From assembly GCF_028737325.1 (NCBI RefSeq), contig NZ_JAQZCH010000002.1, forward strand, positions 930,001-994,000: a DNA stretch of 64,000 nucleotides, in the 5' to 3' direction. The notes beneath the pieces were generated by a model. The model was not told the DNA's origin and ran no database searches. It saw only the letters and a list, made by a program, of their open reading frames with translations. A program made the position numbers and the translations under genes. Source of the stretch: Microbacterium thalli (lineage in GTDB: Bacteria; Actinomycetota; Actinomycetes; Actinomycetales; Microbacteriaceae). This document shows, piece after piece, positions 26,648 through 37,103 of the stretch (its first letter is position 1; each line of letters starts with the position of its first letter).

Positions 26648-28288
26648 TCAGCCGCGGCGGCCCTTGACGATCTGCTCCTGGTTCACGTCGTCGGCGGCGG
26701 CTGCTGCGGTCTCCTCGTGGCCGGGCTTGTTGATGGCCTGACCCTTTCCGCCCCGGAACTCGAGCACGAAGGCGTCGACGACCTTCTCGAGCTCGGCGAC
26801 GGTGTCATCGCCCAGCACGTTCGTCTCGCGCAGCGTGTCGAGGATCGAGGTGTTCCGCTTGAGGTAGTCGAGCAGATCGCGCTCGAACGTGAGCACGTCC
26901 TCGACCTCGATCGTGTCGAGCTTGCCGTTCGTACCGGCCCAGATCGAGACGACCTGCTCCTCGACCGGGTAGGGCGAGTACTGCGGCTGCTTGAGCAGCT
27001 CGGTCAGACGCGCACCACGGGCCAGCTGGCGACGCGACGCGGCATCGAGGTCCGACGCGAACATCGCGAACGCCTCGAGCGAGCGGTACTGGGCCAGCTC
27101 GAGCTTGAGCGTTCCCGACACCTTCTTGATGGACTTGACCTGAGCGTCACCACCGACGCGCGACACCGAGATGCCGACGTCGACCGCGGGACGCTGGTTC
27201 GCGTTGAACAGGTCGGACTGCAGGAAGATCTGGCCGTCCGTGATCGAGATGACGTTGGTCGGGATGTACGCCGAGACGTCGTTCGCCTTGGTCTCGATGA
27301 TCGGCAGACCCGTCATCGAACCTGCGCCGAGCTCGTCCGACAGCTTCGCGCAACGCTCGAGCAGACGCGAGTGCAGGTAGAACACGTCGCCGGGGTACGC
27401 CTCGCGGCCCGGCGGGCGGCGCAGCAGCAGCGAAACGGCGCGGTAGGCCTCGGCCTGCTTCGACAGGTCGTCGAAGATGATCAGGACGTGCTTGCCCTCG
27501 TACATCCAGTGCTGACCGATGGCCGAGCCGGTGTACGGAGCGAGGTACTTGAAGCCCGCGGGGTCGGATGCCGGAGCGGCGACGATCGTCGTGTACTCCA
27601 TCGCGCCGGCGTCCTCGAGCGCGCCCTTCACCGAGGCGATGGTCGAGCCCTTCTGACCGATCGCGACGTAGATGCAGCGGACCTGCTTGTTGACGTCGCC
27701 CGAGTCCCAGTTGGACTTCTGGTTGATGATCGTGTCGATCGCGATCGCCGTCTTGCCGGTCTGGCGGTCGCCGATGATCAGCTGGCGCTGGCCGCGCCCG
27801 ACGGGGATCATGGCGTCGATGGCCTTGATACCGGTCTGCATCGGCTCGTGCACGCTCTTACGCTGCATGACGCCGGGCGCCTGCAGCTCGAGGGCACGAC
27901 GGCCGGTCGTGGCGATCTCGCCGAGACCGTCGATCGGGTTGCCCAGCGGGTCGACGACGCGGCCGAGGTAGCCTTCGCCGACGCCGACCGACAGAACCTC
28001 ACCGGTGCGGGTGACCTTCTGACCGGCCTGGATCCCGGCGAAGTCACCGAGGACGACCACACCGATCTCGTGCTCGTCGAGGTTCTGTGCGAGGCCCTCG
28101 ACGCCGTTCTCGAAGCGGACGAGCTCGTTCGCCATGACGCCGGGCAGACCCTCGACGTGGGCGATGCCGTCGGCCGCGTCGACGACGGTGCCGACCTCGG
28201 TCGCGGCGGCCCCGGTGGGCTCGTACGCGGCGACGAAGTCTTTCAGCGCGTCACGGATGACATCCGGGCTGATGGACAGTTCTGCCAT
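26648..28288 (-). CDS. atpA: ATP synthase F1 subunit alpha
   Basis: The 546-residue non-catalytic nucleotide-binding subunit has GDRQTGKT (173-180) and the usual [20 protein letters not shown]. The C-terminal 25 residues are Ala- and Asp-rich, an actinobacterial extension. ATG 28288 has AAGGAA six bases before it. Codons upstream in the same frame lack a ribosome binding site. The gap to atpH is 73 bases, the largest in the operon. Confidence 0.98.
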   Translation of the reverse strand: MAELSISPDVIRDALKDFVAAYEPTGAAATEVGTVVDAADGIAHVEGLPGVMANELVRFENGVEGLAQNLDEHEIGVVVLGDFAGIQAGQKVTRTGEVLSVGVGEGYLGRVVDPLGNPIDGLGEIATTGRRALELQAPGVMQRKSVHEPMQTGIKAIDAMIPVGRGQRQLIIGDRQTGKTAIAIDTIINQKSNWDSGDVNKQVRCIYVAIGQKGSTIASVKGALEDAGAMEYTTIVAAPASDPAGFKYLAPYTGSAIGQHWMYEGKHVLIIFDDLSKQAEAYRAVSLLLRRPPGREAYPGDVFYLHSRLLERCAKLSDELGAGSMTGLPIIETKANDVSAYIPTNVISITDGQIFLQSDLFNANQRPAVDVGISVSRVGGDAQVKSIKKVSGTLKLELAQYRSLEAFAMFASDLDAASRRQLARGARLTELLKQPQYSPYPVEEQVVSIWAGTNGKLDTIEVEDVLTFERDLLDYLKRNTSILDTLRETNVLGDDTVAELEKVVDAFVLEFRGGKGQAINKPGHEETAAAAADDVNQEQIVKGRRG

Positions 28289-28361
28289 GGTGTTCCTTCG
28301 GTCCTGAGTCTGTGGGTCCGGATGCGTCCGGCCGGTACGCCCCTGCGGGCGGTGAGGTGGG

Positions 28362-29150
28362 TCAGCCCGCCAGGCGCTGGCGGAGATCGGAGAGACGGGA
28401 GGCGACGGTCGCATCGATCACGTCGTCGCCGATCTCGATGCGCAGCCCGCCGACGACCGCCGGGTCGACGATGAGGTTGAGCGAGACGGGCGTGCCGTAG
28501 CGGCTGGAGAGCGTCTCGGCGAGACGCGAGCGCTGCTGGTCGTTCAGCGTCGTCGCCGTGCGCACGCTCGCGACGACGCGGCCGCGCTGGCTCGAGACGA
28601 TGCGGATCGCACGCTCGAGCAGCTGGCGCACGCGACGCTCGCGCGGACGCTGCACGATCGCCGATGCCACGAGACGTGCGCCGGCGCCCGCGCGCCCCTC
28701 GAGCAGACGGTCCACGAGCGCGCCCTTCGCGGACGCTTCGCCGAGGCGACTGCCGAGCGCGAGCTCGAGCTCGGGGTTGCCCGCGATGGCGTGCAGCACA
28801 CCGAACAGCTCGTTCTCGATGTCGCCAGTGTCCGAGACGGCTGCGACGCGGATCGCGATCTCCTCGACCGCATCGACGAAGTCGTCGGCCGACGACCAGC
28901 GCTGCTCGGCGGCTACCTGCAGCAGCGCCACGGTCTGCGGCGCGAAGGTCGAGCCGAAGACCTGGGTGACGACCCGGTCGCGAGACTGCTGCGACGCGGC
29001 GTTGTCCGTCAGCGCGCCGCTCAGATGCGGCGAGTCCGCCAGAGCCCGCGCGGCGACGAACAGCTCGCCCGACACGTCGAGCGTGAGCCCGGGCGTCTGT
29101 GCGATGGCCGCCGTCGTCGCAGCGAGTGCCTGAGTGGTCGCGCTGCCCAT
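28362..29150 (-). CDS. atpH: ATP synthase F1 subunit delta
   Basis: The 262-residue delta subunit links the F1 head to the peripheral stalk. At 262 residues it is longer than the roughly 180 of enterobacteria, as usual for actinobacteria. The C-terminal part is typical, with [20 protein letters not shown]. Its ATG overlaps the atpF stop by one base (TGATG), implying coupled translation. Confidence 0.94.
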   Translation of the reverse strand: MGSATTQALAATTAAIAQTPGLTLDVSGELFVAARALADSPHLSGALTDNAASQQSRDRVVTQVFGSTFAPQTVALLQVAAEQRWSSADDFVDAVEEIAIRVAAVSDTGDIENELFGVLHAIAGNPELELALGSRLGEASAKGALVDRLLEGRAGAGARLVASAIVQRPRERRVRQLLERAIRIVSSQRGRVVASVRTATTLNDQQRSRLAETLSSRYGTPVSLNLIVDPAVVGGLRIEIGDDVIDATVASRLSDLRQRLAG

Positions 29151-29704
29151 CAGTTCGACGCCTTCTCGGAGGCCTCGAGCTCGCTGAGGAAGCGATCCAC
29201 GACGGCCTTCGCCTTCTCGTCGTCCGACAGGGTCTCGCCGATGACGCCACCGGCGAGGTCGAGCGCGAGTGTGCCGACCTCTCCGCGCAGCGAGACGGCG
29301 GCAGCCTGACGCTCCGCTTCGATCTGCGTGTGCGCGGCGGCCGTGAGACGCTCGGCCTCGGTCACTGCGTTCTGCTTGGCCTCGCTGACGATCTTGCGTC
29401 CGTCCTCGCGGGCGGCATCGCGGATCTCGCCGGCCTCCTTGCGGGCCTCGGCCAGCTGGGCGCTGTACTCCTCGAGTGCCGCCTCGGCCTTGCGCTGAGC
29501 CTCGTCGGCCTTCGCGATGTTGCCCTCGATGGCCGCGCTGCGCGCGTCGAGCACCGTGTTGAGTCGCGGCATCGCGTAGCGGACCACGACGAAGATGATG
29601 ACGACGAAGCAGACGGCCGACCAGATGATGTCGTAGACGGCCGGGAGGATCGGGACCTGGTTGGATCCCTCCTCCGCCGCAAGCGTGACAAGAGCGTTCA
29701 GCAT
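29150..29704 (-). CDS. atpF: ATP synthase F0 subunit b
   Basis: The 184-residue stator subunit has one membrane helix (about residues 24-45, AVCFVVIIFVVV) and then a long charged, Ala/Glu-rich coiled coil to the C-terminus. It anchors delta to the membrane sector. Position and overlap with atpH are as expected. Confidence 0.96.
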   Translation of the reverse strand: MLNALVTLAAEEGSNQVPILPAVYDIIWSAVCFVVIIFVVVRYAMPRLNTVLDARSAAIEGNIAKADEAQRKAEAALEEYSAQLAEARKEAGEIRDAAREDGRKIVSEAKQNAVTEAERLTAAAHTQIEAERQAAAVSLRGEVGTLALDLAGGVIGETLSDDEKAKAVVDRFLSELEASEKASN

Positions 29705-29736
29705 CCTGTCTCCTTATCTGTGGGTCGCGTTCGGGA

Positions 29737-30009
<273 letters not shown>

Positions 30010-30020
30010 TCAGCTGCTCG

Positions 30021-30827
30021 TCAGTGCTCTTCCGCGACCGCGAGCTGGATGTAGACCGCGGTGAGGATCGTGAAGACGTAAGCCTGGAGGATCGAGACGA
30101 AGATCTCGAAGAGGGTGAAGGCGAAGCCCATCGCGAGCGTGCCCGCGGCGAGCGGCGTGAAGGCGTTGAGCCCGAGCAGGAAGAACTGCGTCGCCGCGAA
30201 GAACAGCACGAGCATGAGATGCCCGACCATCATGTTCAGCAGAAGTCGCAGGAAGAGCGACACCGGCCGGGCGATGAAGGTCGAGATGAGCTCCACGAGC
30301 GCGATGATCGGCAGCAGGTACACCGGAACGCCGCTCGGAACGAGCGAGTTCTTCAGGAAGTGCCCCACGCCGTGGCGCTTGATGCCGGCGTAGATGAACA
30401 TGACGTACGCCACGAGGGCGAACACCAGCGGCGCACCGGCCACGGAGGTTCCCGCGATGTTCATGCCGGGGATCACGCCCGTGAGGTTCATGAACAGGAT
30501 CGTGAAGAACATCGCCGTCAGCAGCGGGAGGAACCGGCGACCGTCCTTCTCGCCGAGCACCTGGTACACGACCTGGTTGCGGACGAACCCGAAACCGAAC
30601 TCGACGATGCTCTGGAAGCGTCCGGGGACGACCGAGAGTCGGCGCGTTCCCAACACGAGGAAGAGTACCAGCAGCACGGTGGCGATGACCTGAACCATGC
30701 TGATCCGCGTGAATTCGAAGGGCGTGCCTTCGAACAGCAGAGCAGGCGGGAAGAAGTCGGAGATGGACGGCGGGTGGAACTCATTGTCCGATGCCGCCGC
30801 TGCGACAATCGTCGTCGCTTGAGTCAA
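30021..30827 (-). CDS. atpB: ATP synthase F0 subunit a
   Basis: The 268-residue membrane subunit holds the proton channel; the essential arginine is in SLFLRLLLNMMVGH, and the C-terminal IFVSILQAYVFTILTAVYI is typical. About six helices are visible. The most likely start is TTG 30827, with GGAG eight bases upstream; no ATG or GTG gives a full-length N-terminus. It is the first gene of the atp operon proper, 141 bases after the atpI-like gene, with a possible promoter at 30933-30938. Confidence 0.95.
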   Translation of the reverse strand: MTQATTIVAAAASDNEFHPPSISDFFPPALLFEGTPFEFTRISMVQVIATVLLVLFLVLGTRRLSVVPGRFQSIVEFGFGFVRNQVVYQVLGEKDGRRFLPLLTAMFFTILFMNLTGVIPGMNIAGTSVAGAPLVFALVAYVMFIYAGIKRHGVGHFLKNSLVPSGVPVYLLPIIALVELISTFIARPVSLFLRLLLNMMVGHLMLVLFFAATQFFLLGLNAFTPLAAGTLAMGFAFTLFEIFVSILQAYVFTILTAVYIQLAVAEEH

Positions 30828-30932
30828 CGTATTGGCTCCAGCTTCTCGGGCCAGCCTGGACTAGCTCGGTGAGGGTCAGAAGGGGAACAACTCCAGCGGG
30901 GCCTCAGTGTCGCCACTGCACACCGGCCGCAG

Positions 30933-30948
30933 AGTGTAGACCCACACT
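30933..30948 (-). promoter_or_regulatory. Possible atp operon promoter with an inverted repeat
   Basis: On the minus strand TACACT (30938 to 30933) could be the -10 for atpB, giving a leader of about 100 bases. It is the downstream half of AGTGT-N6-ACACT, an inverted repeat that could be a regulatory site. No good -35 is seen. Confidence 0.4.
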
Positions 30949-30968
30949 ACCAAAGGTTCCGCCTCGAC

Positions 30969-31454
30969 CTAATCGTCGATCGAGTCCGCGGTCGGCAGTT
31001 CGACGTCCGAGGCTCCCGGCAGCCGCATCCGGCTCAGCACGACGAGATCGACGACGAGGGATGCCACCGCGGCGACGATGACGGCGAGGGCGAAGATGCC
31101 GCGGTCGAGCCACTCCACCTGGAACAGCAGCAGCAGGGCGATGATCACCAGCACGAACTTCAGCAGCCAGGTTCCGAGGACGACGGCGAAGAAGATCTGC
31201 AGCCACTGCGGGTGGCCGTACCAGCGGTTGCCGAGCAGGATGCTGAGCGCCGTGAACGCCGGGAAGACGATGCCGACGAGCGCGCCGAGCACACCGCTCC
31301 ACGCTCCGTCCGCTCCGGCGAGGAGGCCGCCGACGAGCGCGAACACGCCCGCCACGAGCAGGCCGACCAGCAGGCCCCACACGAGGGCGGCTCGCAGCAC
31401 GGGGGTGCTCGAGATGCGGCGGCGAGCGGTCGGGTCGGGGGTGTTCGCGGTCAC
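30969..31454 (-). CDS. AtpI-like membrane protein
   Basis: The 161-residue product has four hydrophobic helices (about 20-45, 50-75, 88-112, 118-140) and an acidic C-terminal tail. Its place directly before atpB matches the actinobacterial AtpI-like protein, which may help rotor assembly or magnesium supply, although sequence identity to classical AtpI is weak. The GTG start overlaps the stop of the WecA-like gene by four bases. Confidence 0.75.
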   Translation of the reverse strand: MTANTPDPTARRRISSTPVLRAALVWGLLVGLLVAGVFALVGGLLAGADGAWSGVLGALVGIVFPAFTALSILLGNRWYGHPQWLQIFFAVVLGTWLLKFVLVIIALLLLFQVEWLDRGIFALAVIVAAVASLVVDLVVLSRMRLPGASDVELPTADSIDD

Positions 31455-32608
31455 AGGGAGAGCTCTTTCTGGGGTGCGGCGGGGCGCGACGGTCGGGCGG
31501 GGATGAAGGTGACGACGAGGCACGCGGCGACGCCGAGGATGAGGAAGACGAGGCCGAAGAGGTAATCCCCCGGCCAGGCGGCTGTGGTGCCGATGTACAT
31601 CAGCAGCACCGAGAAGCTGACGATCGTCGTCCACGAGTAGAACACCAGGACGGCGTCGCGGTCGCTGTGGCCCATGTCGAGCATGCGGTGGTGCAGGTGC
31701 TTGCGATCCGGGGAGAAGGGCGACTTGCCGCGCGACATCCGCCGGATGACCGCCATGCCGAAGTCCAGCAGTGGCAGCAGCACGACGACGACGGGCAGCA
31801 GGATCGGGATGAACGCACCGAGCAGCTGCGAGCGGCCGAACACGTCGTTGTCGCCCGTGGGCGGCACGAGGCTGCCGGTCACGAGGATCGCCGAGCACGC
31901 CATGAGCAGCCCGATCATGAGGGCTCCCGAGTCGCCCATGAACAACTTTGCGGGGTTCCAGTTCAGCGGCAGGAAGCCCGCGCACACGCCCAGCAGCACA
32001 ACGGCCAGGAAGGAGGCGAGGTTGGCGTAGCTGCTCGCGCCGAAGTCGCGACCCAGCAGGTAGGTGTACGTGAAGAACACGCCGTTGGCGATCAGTGCGA
32101 CACCGGCGACGAGCCCGTCGAGCCCGTCGATGAAGTTGACCGCGTTCATGACCACCACGATCGAGAACACCGAGATCGTGAAGCTCGCGGCGCTCGAGAC
32201 GACGGTCTGCCCGCCGAGCGGGAGGGAGTACAGCTGCACCCCGCCGAACCCGACCACGATGCCGGCGGCCAGGAACTGGGCGCCCAGCTTGATGAGCCAA
32301 TCGAGATCCCACAGGTCATCAGCGACGCCGACCACCACGATCAGGGCCGTGGCGCCCAGGATCGCCCAGATGGGCTCGGGCTTGGCCCAGAAGATCGAGA
32401 AGAACGGGATCTGCGAGGAAGTGAGGATGACTGCCGCCGCGCCGAGGAACATGCCCACGCCGCCCAGCCGGGGCGTCGGGGTCTTGTGCACGTCGCGCTC
32501 ACGGATCGCGGGGTACAGCTTGTAGCGCAGGCTCAGCTTCCAGACCAGCCAGGTCAGGCCGAAGGTCAGGAGCGCCGTGACCACGAACGTGGCCAGGTAC
32601 AGCCTCAC
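31451..32608 (-). CDS. WecA/MraY-family undecaprenyl-phosphate sugar-1-phosphate transferase
   Basis: The 385-residue membrane enzyme has about eleven helices and all family motifs: VADDLWDLDW (the DDxxD-like site), NAVNFIDGLDG, FMGDSGA and KHLHHRML. It transfers a sugar-1-phosphate, probably GlcNAc-1-P, to a polyprenyl phosphate to start a cell-wall glycan such as teichoic or arabinogalactan-type linker synthesis. It is not MraY itself, because of the HIHHR-type loop and its location. Both ends overlap neighbours by four bases (Sua5 stop, atpI-like start), so Sua5-wecA-atpI is one coupled unit. Confidence 0.92.
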   Translation of the reverse strand: MRLYLATFVVTALLTFGLTWLVWKLSLRYKLYPAIRERDVHKTPTPRLGGVGMFLGAAAVILTSSQIPFFSIFWAKPEPIWAILGATALIVVVGVADDLWDLDWLIKLGAQFLAAGIVVGFGGVQLYSLPLGGQTVVSSAASFTISVFSIVVVMNAVNFIDGLDGLVAGVALIANGVFFTYTYLLGRDFGASSYANLASFLAVVLLGVCAGFLPLNWNPAKLFMGDSGALMIGLLMACSAILVTGSLVPPTGDNDVFGRSQLLGAFIPILLPVVVVLLPLLDFGMAVIRRMSRGKSPFSPDRKHLHHRMLDMGHSDRDAVLVFYSWTTIVSFSVLLMYIGTTAAWPGDYLFGLVFLILGVAACLVVTFIPARPSRPAAPQKELSL

Positions 32609-33363
32609 GCGCCGCTGCCGCCGGCAGGCGCGTCGGGATCGCCCCCGGAGCCCTGCTCCATCGGCGTGCGGTTCGCCGCCTCGGCGTGCTCGGGCTCGGT
32701 GTCGGGCTCGAGCAGGTCGCCGAGGATGGCGCGCAGCGCTTCGCGGCTGACCGCGCCGTCGCGCAGGACCCGCACCGGACCGGGCTCGGCGCCCACGAGC
32801 GCCGTGGCATCGACGATCGTCGAGGCCACGCCGGTCGCCGCCGGTCCCCCGTCGAGGTACACCGCGACGCTGTCGCCCAGCATCCCGAGGGCGTCGTCGA
32901 TGGAGACGGCCGCCGGCTTCTTCGTCAGGTTGGCGCTCGAGACGGCGAGCGGTCCGCATTCCTCGAGCAGCTCGAGGGCGATGCGGTCAGCGGGCATCCG
33001 CACCGCGACCGTGCCCCGTGTCTCGCCCAGATCCCAGGACAGCGACGGCTGGGCGGGCAGCACGATGGTCAGGCCGCCCGGCCAGAAGGCCTCGACCAGA
33101 CGCTCGACGGGCTCGGGTACCTCCGCGACGAGCGCACGCATCGTCGCGATCCCCGCGACGAGGACCGGTGGCGGCGACTGCCGGCCCCGGCCTTTCGCCG
33201 CCAGCAGTTTCGCGACCGCTGAAGCGCTGAACGCGTCGGCGGCGACGCCGTAGACGGTGTCGGTGGGCATGACGATGAGGTCGCCGCGACCGATGGCCTG
33301 ACGCGCCTGACGCATGCCGGGGAGAACCTGGGTCTCATCGCGGCAGTCGAATACGGGAGACAT
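32605..33363 (-). CDS. L-threonylcarbamoyladenylate synthase (Sua5/YciO/YrdC)
   Basis: The 252-residue enzyme makes threonylcarbamoyl-AMP from threonine, bicarbonate and ATP for the t6A37 modification of ANN-decoding tRNAs. Signatures include MPTDTVYGVAADAF near the start, AFWPGGLTIVLPA and PLAVSSANLTKKPA. The last 40 residues are a Pro/Glu/Gly-rich tail of unknown use. ATG 33363 lies nine bases after TAGACT, a near-leaderless arrangement. prmC is 34 bases upstream on the same strand. Confidence 0.93.
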   Translation of the reverse strand: MSPVFDCRDETQVLPGMRQARQAIGRGDLIVMPTDTVYGVAADAFSASAVAKLLAAKGRGRQSPPPVLVAGIATMRALVAEVPEPVERLVEAFWPGGLTIVLPAQPSLSWDLGETRGTVAVRMPADRIALELLEECGPLAVSSANLTKKPAAVSIDDALGMLGDSVAVYLDGGPAATGVASTIVDATALVGAEPGPVRVLRDGAVSREALRAILGDLLEPDTEPEHAEAANRTPMEQGSGGDPDAPAGGSGA

Positions 33364-33372
33364 GACCGGTCC

Positions 33373-33378
33373 AGTCTA
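33373..33378 (-). promoter_or_regulatory. Possible -10 of the Sua5 gene, near-leaderless
   Basis: TAGACT on the minus strand, nine bases before ATG 33363, predicting a leader of only two or three bases. Confidence 0.45.
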
Positions 33379-33397
33379 CGGCGGACAGGCTGAGCGC

Positions 33398-34285
33398 TCA
33401 GGAGCGGACGGCGGTGGTCGTCCGGTCGCGCATCGTCAGATCGGGGTGCGTCGCCGTGGCCGACCACCCGTCCGCCGCGAGGATGTCGCGGATCGCGGCT
33501 CCCTGCAGCTCGCCGTGCTCGATCACGATGCTGCCGCCCGGGTGCACCAGACGCAGCCCTACGCGCGAAAGCGTCCGGACGACGTCGAGCCCATCCGGTC
33601 CCCCGTACAGCGCAGCCGGCGGATCCCAGTGCCGCACCTCGGGATCGCGCGGGATCGCGTCATCGGGCACGTACGGCGGGTTGGAAACGAGCACGGAGAC
33701 GGTGCCGTCGAGCTCGGGGAATGCGCGCTCGAGATCGATGAAGGCCAGGCGGGCGTTGGGCGCCCCCACGAGGGCGAAGTTCTCCTTCGTCCACAGGAAG
33801 GCGTCCACGGAGTTCTCCGCCGCGTGCACGCGTGCGTGCGGCACCTCGGTGGCCAGGGCGAGGGCGATCGCCCCGGATCCGGTGCCGAGGTCGACCGCGA
33901 CGGGCTCGGGACTCGCGGCGGCGCGGAGGAGGTCGATGGCGATCTGCGCCACCGTCTCGGTCTCGGGCCGCGGAACGAAGACGCCGGGCCCGACGCGCAG
34001 GTCGAGGTGCCGGAAGGGCGCGGAGCCGGTCAGATGCTGGAGCGGCTCCCGCGCGGCGCGGCGGGCGACGAGCTCGGCGAAGCGGGCCGCGGCGTCGGCG
34101 GGGAAGGCGGCGCCGCGGAACACGGCCGCCGAGAGCTCTCCCCGGCCGATACCCAGCACGTGCGCCGCGAGCAGCTCGGCGTCGACCTGCGGCGTCGGGA
34201 CGGATGCCGCGGCGAGCTGCATCGCCGCGGCGCGCAGGGTCTCGTCGAGACGCGGCGCGGATGCGGGTGCGGGTGAGGTGCTCAT
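33398..34285 (-). CDS. prmC: Peptide chain release factor N5-glutamine methyltransferase
   Basis: PrmC methylates the GGQ glutamine of release factors. The 295-residue protein has the N-terminal helical domain, PRPETE (106-111), the SAM site DLGTGSGAI (132-140) and the catalytic NPPY (202-205). Normally prmC follows prfA; here cysK-cysE lies between them on the other strand, and prmC has its own -10 (TAGGCT, 34297-34302) giving a leader of about five bases. ATG 34285 is therefore preferred over an upstream ATG at 34324. Confidence 0.95.
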   Translation of the reverse strand: MSTSPAPASAPRLDETLRAAAMQLAAASVPTPQVDAELLAAHVLGIGRGELSAAVFRGAAFPADAAARFAELVARRAAREPLQHLTGSAPFRHLDLRVGPGVFVPRPETETVAQIAIDLLRAAASPEPVAVDLGTGSGAIALALATEVPHARVHAAENSVDAFLWTKENFALVGAPNARLAFIDLERAFPELDGTVSVLVSNPPYVPDDAIPRDPEVRHWDPPAALYGGPDGLDVVRTLSRVGLRLVHPGGSIVIEHGELQGAAIRDILAADGWSATATHPDLTMRDRTTTAVRS

Positions 34286-34296
34286 GGCCGCGGACC

Positions 34297-34302
34297 AGCC
34301 TA
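34297..34302 (-). promoter_or_regulatory. -10 element of prmC
   Basis: TAGGCT on the minus strand, 11 bases before ATG 34285. It suggests that prmC is expressed independently of prfA. Confidence 0.5.
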
Positions 34303-34352
34303 GCCAGGCGTTCCGATTCGTCACATTCCGAGCCGGGCTCGGGCCGCGAGAA

Positions 34353-34358
34353 TAGGCT
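34353..34358 (+). promoter_or_regulatory. -10 element of cysK-cysE
   Basis: TAGGCT on the plus strand, about 52 bases before the cysK ATG, giving a leader of about 46 bases that ends in AAAGG. It is divergent from the prmC promoter 50 bases away. Confidence 0.5.
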
Positions 34359-34410
34359 GGGCGACGACTCCGCCGCGTCGCGGCATCCGTTCGAATCTCG
34401 AAAGGCAGAC

Positions 34411-35364
34411 ATGTCCGACCCGGTCACCCACGGCATCCATCCCGACATCACCACCGCGTACGGCAACACCCCTCTCGTGCGCCTGAACCGTGTGAGCGAA
34501 GGCCTGCCCGGCACCGTGCTGGCCAAGCTCGAGTTCTACAACCCCGCATCGTCGGTCAAGGACCGCCTCGGCATCGCCATCGTCGACGCCGCCGAGAAGG
34601 CCGGCGCGCTGCAGCCCGGCGGCACGATCGTCGAGGGCACGAGCGGCAACACCGGCATCGCCCTCGCGATGATCGGCGCCGCCCGCGGCTACCGCGTCAT
34701 CCTCACGATGCCATCCTCGATGTCGACCGAGCGTCGACTGCTGCTGAAGGCCTACGGCGCAGAGCTCGTGCTGACCGACCCGTCGCTCGGCATGAAGGGC
34801 GCCGTGTCGGAGGCCGAGAAGATCGCCGCCGAGACGCCCGGCGCGGTCCTCGCGAAGCAGTTCGCCAACGAGGCCAACCCCGACGTGCACCGGCGCACCA
34901 CGGCCGAGGAGATCCTGCGCGACACCGACGGCGAGATCGGCTACTTCGTCGCCGGCATCGGCACGGGCGGCACGATCACCGGTGTCGGCCAGGTGCTGAA
35001 GGAGCGCGTCGCCGATGTCCGCGTCGTGGCCGTCGAGCCGAAGGACTCGCCGCTGCTGACCGAGGGCAAGCCCGGCCCGCACAAGATCCAGGGCATCGGA
35101 CCGAACTTCATCCCCCCGATCCTCGACCAGAGCGTCATCGACGAGGTGCAGGACGTGACCTTCGACGATGCCGTGCGCGTCGCCCGCGAGGTCGCGTCGA
35201 AAGAAGGCATCCTCGTCGGCATCTCGTCCGGTGCGGCGGTCTGGGCGGCGCTGCAGGTCGCTGCGCGTCCCGAGGCCGAGGGCAAGAACATCGTCGTGAT
35301 CATCCCGTCGTTCGGTGAGCGCTACCTCTCGACGCCGCTGTTCGCCGACCTGCACGAGGACTGA
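34411..35364 (+). CDS. cysK: Cysteine synthase A (O-acetylserine sulfhydrylase)
   Basis: The 317-residue PLP enzyme makes cysteine from O-acetylserine and sulfide. The PLP lysine is Lys50 in PASSVKDR; the phosphate and substrate loops EGTSGNTGI and GTGGTITG are intact. AAAGG before ATG 34411 fixes the start. Its stop overlaps the cysE start by one base (TGATG). The pair forms the cysteine operon, inserted between prmC and prfA on the opposite strand. Confidence 0.97.
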   Translation: MSDPVTHGIHPDITTAYGNTPLVRLNRVSEGLPGTVLAKLEFYNPASSVKDRLGIAIVDAAEKAGALQPGGTIVEGTSGNTGIALAMIGAARGYRVILTMPSSMSTERRLLLKAYGAELVLTDPSLGMKGAVSEAEKIAAETPGAVLAKQFANEANPDVHRRTTAEEILRDTDGEIGYFVAGIGTGGTITGVGQVLKERVADVRVVAVEPKDSPLLTEGKPGPHKIQGIGPNFIPPILDQSVIDEVQDVTFDDAVRVAREVASKEGILVGISSGAAVWAALQVAARPEAEGKNIVVIIPSFGERYLSTPLFADLHED

Positions 35365-35936
35365 TGACCCGGCTCCGAGCACGCCTGCGCGAAGACCTGG
35401 CCGCCGCGAAGCTCCGCGACCCCGCGGCGCGCAGCGGCCTCGAGATCGCGCTGCTGTACCCGGGGCTGCACGCGGTGTGGTCTCACCGCATCATGCATCG
35501 ACTGTGGCTCCGGCGCGCGCGCTTCCTCGCGCGCGCCGGGTCGCAGCTGACCCGCATGCTCACCGGCATCGAGATCCATCCCGGTGCGCGGATCGGCCGT
35601 CGCTTCTTCATCGATCACGGCATGGGGGTCGTCATCGGCGAGACCGCCGTCGTCGGCGATGACGTCATGCTCTATCACGGGGTGACGCTCGGCGGCCGTA
35701 CGCGTCACGCCGGCAAGCGGCATCCCACGCTCGAGGACGGCGTCGCCGTCGGCGCGGGCGCGAAGATCCTGGGCCCGATCACGATCGGCGCGCACAGCGT
35801 GGTCGGAGCGAACGCGGTCGTGACGAAGGACGCTCCGGCCGACTCGATCCTCGTCGGCGTCCCCGCGCGCCCGCGTGCCCGCCACGCCGGCGAAGACACC
35901 CGCGCCGTGCTGACCGCCCCCGAGTACCACATCTGA
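35364..35936 (+). CDS. cysE: Serine O-acetyltransferase
   Basis: CysE acetylates serine to O-acetylserine, the CysK substrate. The 190-residue protein has a short helical N-terminus and a left-handed hexapeptide helix with the catalytic region [15 protein letters not shown] and later KIHP-like GKRHPTLED. It is a short form, lacking the long N-terminal domain of Escherichia coli CysE. It is translationally coupled to cysK. Confidence 0.96.
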   Translation: MTRLRARLREDLAAAKLRDPAARSGLEIALLYPGLHAVWSHRIMHRLWLRRARFLARAGSQLTRMLTGIEIHPGARIGRRFFIDHGMGVVIGETAVVGDDVMLYHGVTLGGRTRHAGKRHPTLEDGVAVGAGAKILGPITIGAHSVVGANAVVTKDAPADSILVGVPARPRARHAGEDTRAVLTAPEYHI

Positions 35937-35978
35937 CGGCCCCCGCCCCGGGCGTCGAGTCACCGGAAAGCGCGGACA

Positions 35979-36018
35979 CCGGGCCGCTCGCACCCGCGAA
36001 TCGTAGCGAGCGGACCGG
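35979..36018. terminator. Terminator between convergent cysE and prfA
   Basis: CCGCTCGC (35984-35991) pairs with GCGAGCGG (36006-36013), and flanking CCGG/CCGG extends the stem past single mismatches. It can serve both converging transcripts. Confidence 0.65.
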
Positions 36019-36024
36019 TAGGAG

Positions 36025-37101
36025 TCAGTCCTGGCCGAGAGCGGCGAGCTGGGCTTCCTCGTCCGCGGCGATGGCGGACGCGATGATGGGGCCGAGCGCG
36101 CCGTCCATGACCTGGTCGAGGTTGTACGCCTTGTAGCCGGTGCGGTGGTCGGCGATGCGGTTCTCAGGGAAGTTGTAGGTGCGGATCCGCTCGGAGCGGT
36201 CCATGCCCCGGATCTGCGAGCGACGGGCATCGGATGCCGCGGCATCCCGCTCCTCCTGCTGCTTGGCGAGCAGTCGCGCGCGCAGCACGCGCATGCCCGC
36301 CTCGCGGTTCTGCAGCTGGCTCTTCTCGTTCTGCATCGACACGACGATGCCCGTCGGGACGTGCGTGATGCGCACCGCCGAGTCGGTCGTGTTGACGGAC
36401 TGCCCGCCGGGGCCGGACGAGCGGAAGACGTCGATCTTGAGGTCGTTGGGATCGATGTGGATCTCTTCGGGCTCATCGACCTCGGGGAAGACCAGCACGC
36501 CCGTCGTGGACGTGTGGATCCGTCCCTGCGACTCCGTCGCGGGCACGCGCTGCACCCGGTGCACGCCGCCCTCGTACTTGAGGTGCGCCCACACTCCCTG
36601 CGACGGGTCGGTGGACGACCCCTTGATCGCGACCTGGACATCCTTGTAGCCGCCGAGGTCTGACTCGTTGCGTTCGAGCAGCTCGGTCTTCCAGCCTTGC
36701 GACGCGGCGTACTGGAGGTACATGCGCAGCAGGTCGGCCGCGAAGAGCGCCGACTCCGCTCCCCCCTCGCCCTGCTTGATCTCCATGATCACATCGCGGG
36801 CGTCGTCGGGGTCGCGCGGGATCAGCAGCCTCCGCAGCCGCTCCTGCGTCGCGTGCAGCTGCTCTTCGAGCGCGGGCACCTCCGCGGCGAACGCGTCATC
36901 CTCGCGAGCGAGCTCCCGCGCCGCCTCGAGGTCGTCGGAGGCCGCGACCCACGCGTCGTGGGCCGCGACGATCCGCGACAGCTCGGCGTAGCGCCGGTTC
37001 ACCCGTTTGGCACGCGCCGCGTCGGCGTGCACCGCGGGATCGGAGAGTTCCTCCTGCACCGCGCGGTGCTCGTCGATCAGCCCACGGACGGACTCGAACA
37101 C
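36025..37101 (-). CDS. prfA: Peptide chain release factor 1
   Basis: RF1 recognises UAA and UAG and releases the peptide. The 358-residue protein has the GGQ tripeptide at 232-234 in [14 protein letters not shown] and the codon-recognition region before it, [12 protein letters not shown]. The GTG start is two bases after the rho stop, so rho and prfA are co-transcribed. prmC, its usual downstream partner, is 1.7 kb away behind cysK-cysE. Confidence 0.97.
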   Translation of the reverse strand: MFESVRGLIDEHRAVQEELSDPAVHADAARAKRVNRRYAELSRIVAAHDAWVAASDDLEAARELAREDDAFAAEVPALEEQLHATQERLRRLLIPRDPDDARDVIMEIKQGEGGAESALFAADLLRMYLQYAASQGWKTELLERNESDLGGYKDVQVAIKGSSTDPSQGVWAHLKYEGGVHRVQRVPATESQGRIHTSTTGVLVFPEVDEPEEIHIDPNDLKIDVFRSSGPGGQSVNTTDSAVRITHVPTGIVVSMQNEKSQLQNREAGMRVLRARLLAKQQEERDAAASDARRSQIRGMDRSERIRTYNFPENRIADHRTGYKAYNLDQVMDGALGPIIASAIAADEEAQLAALGQD

Positions 37102-37103
37102 GA

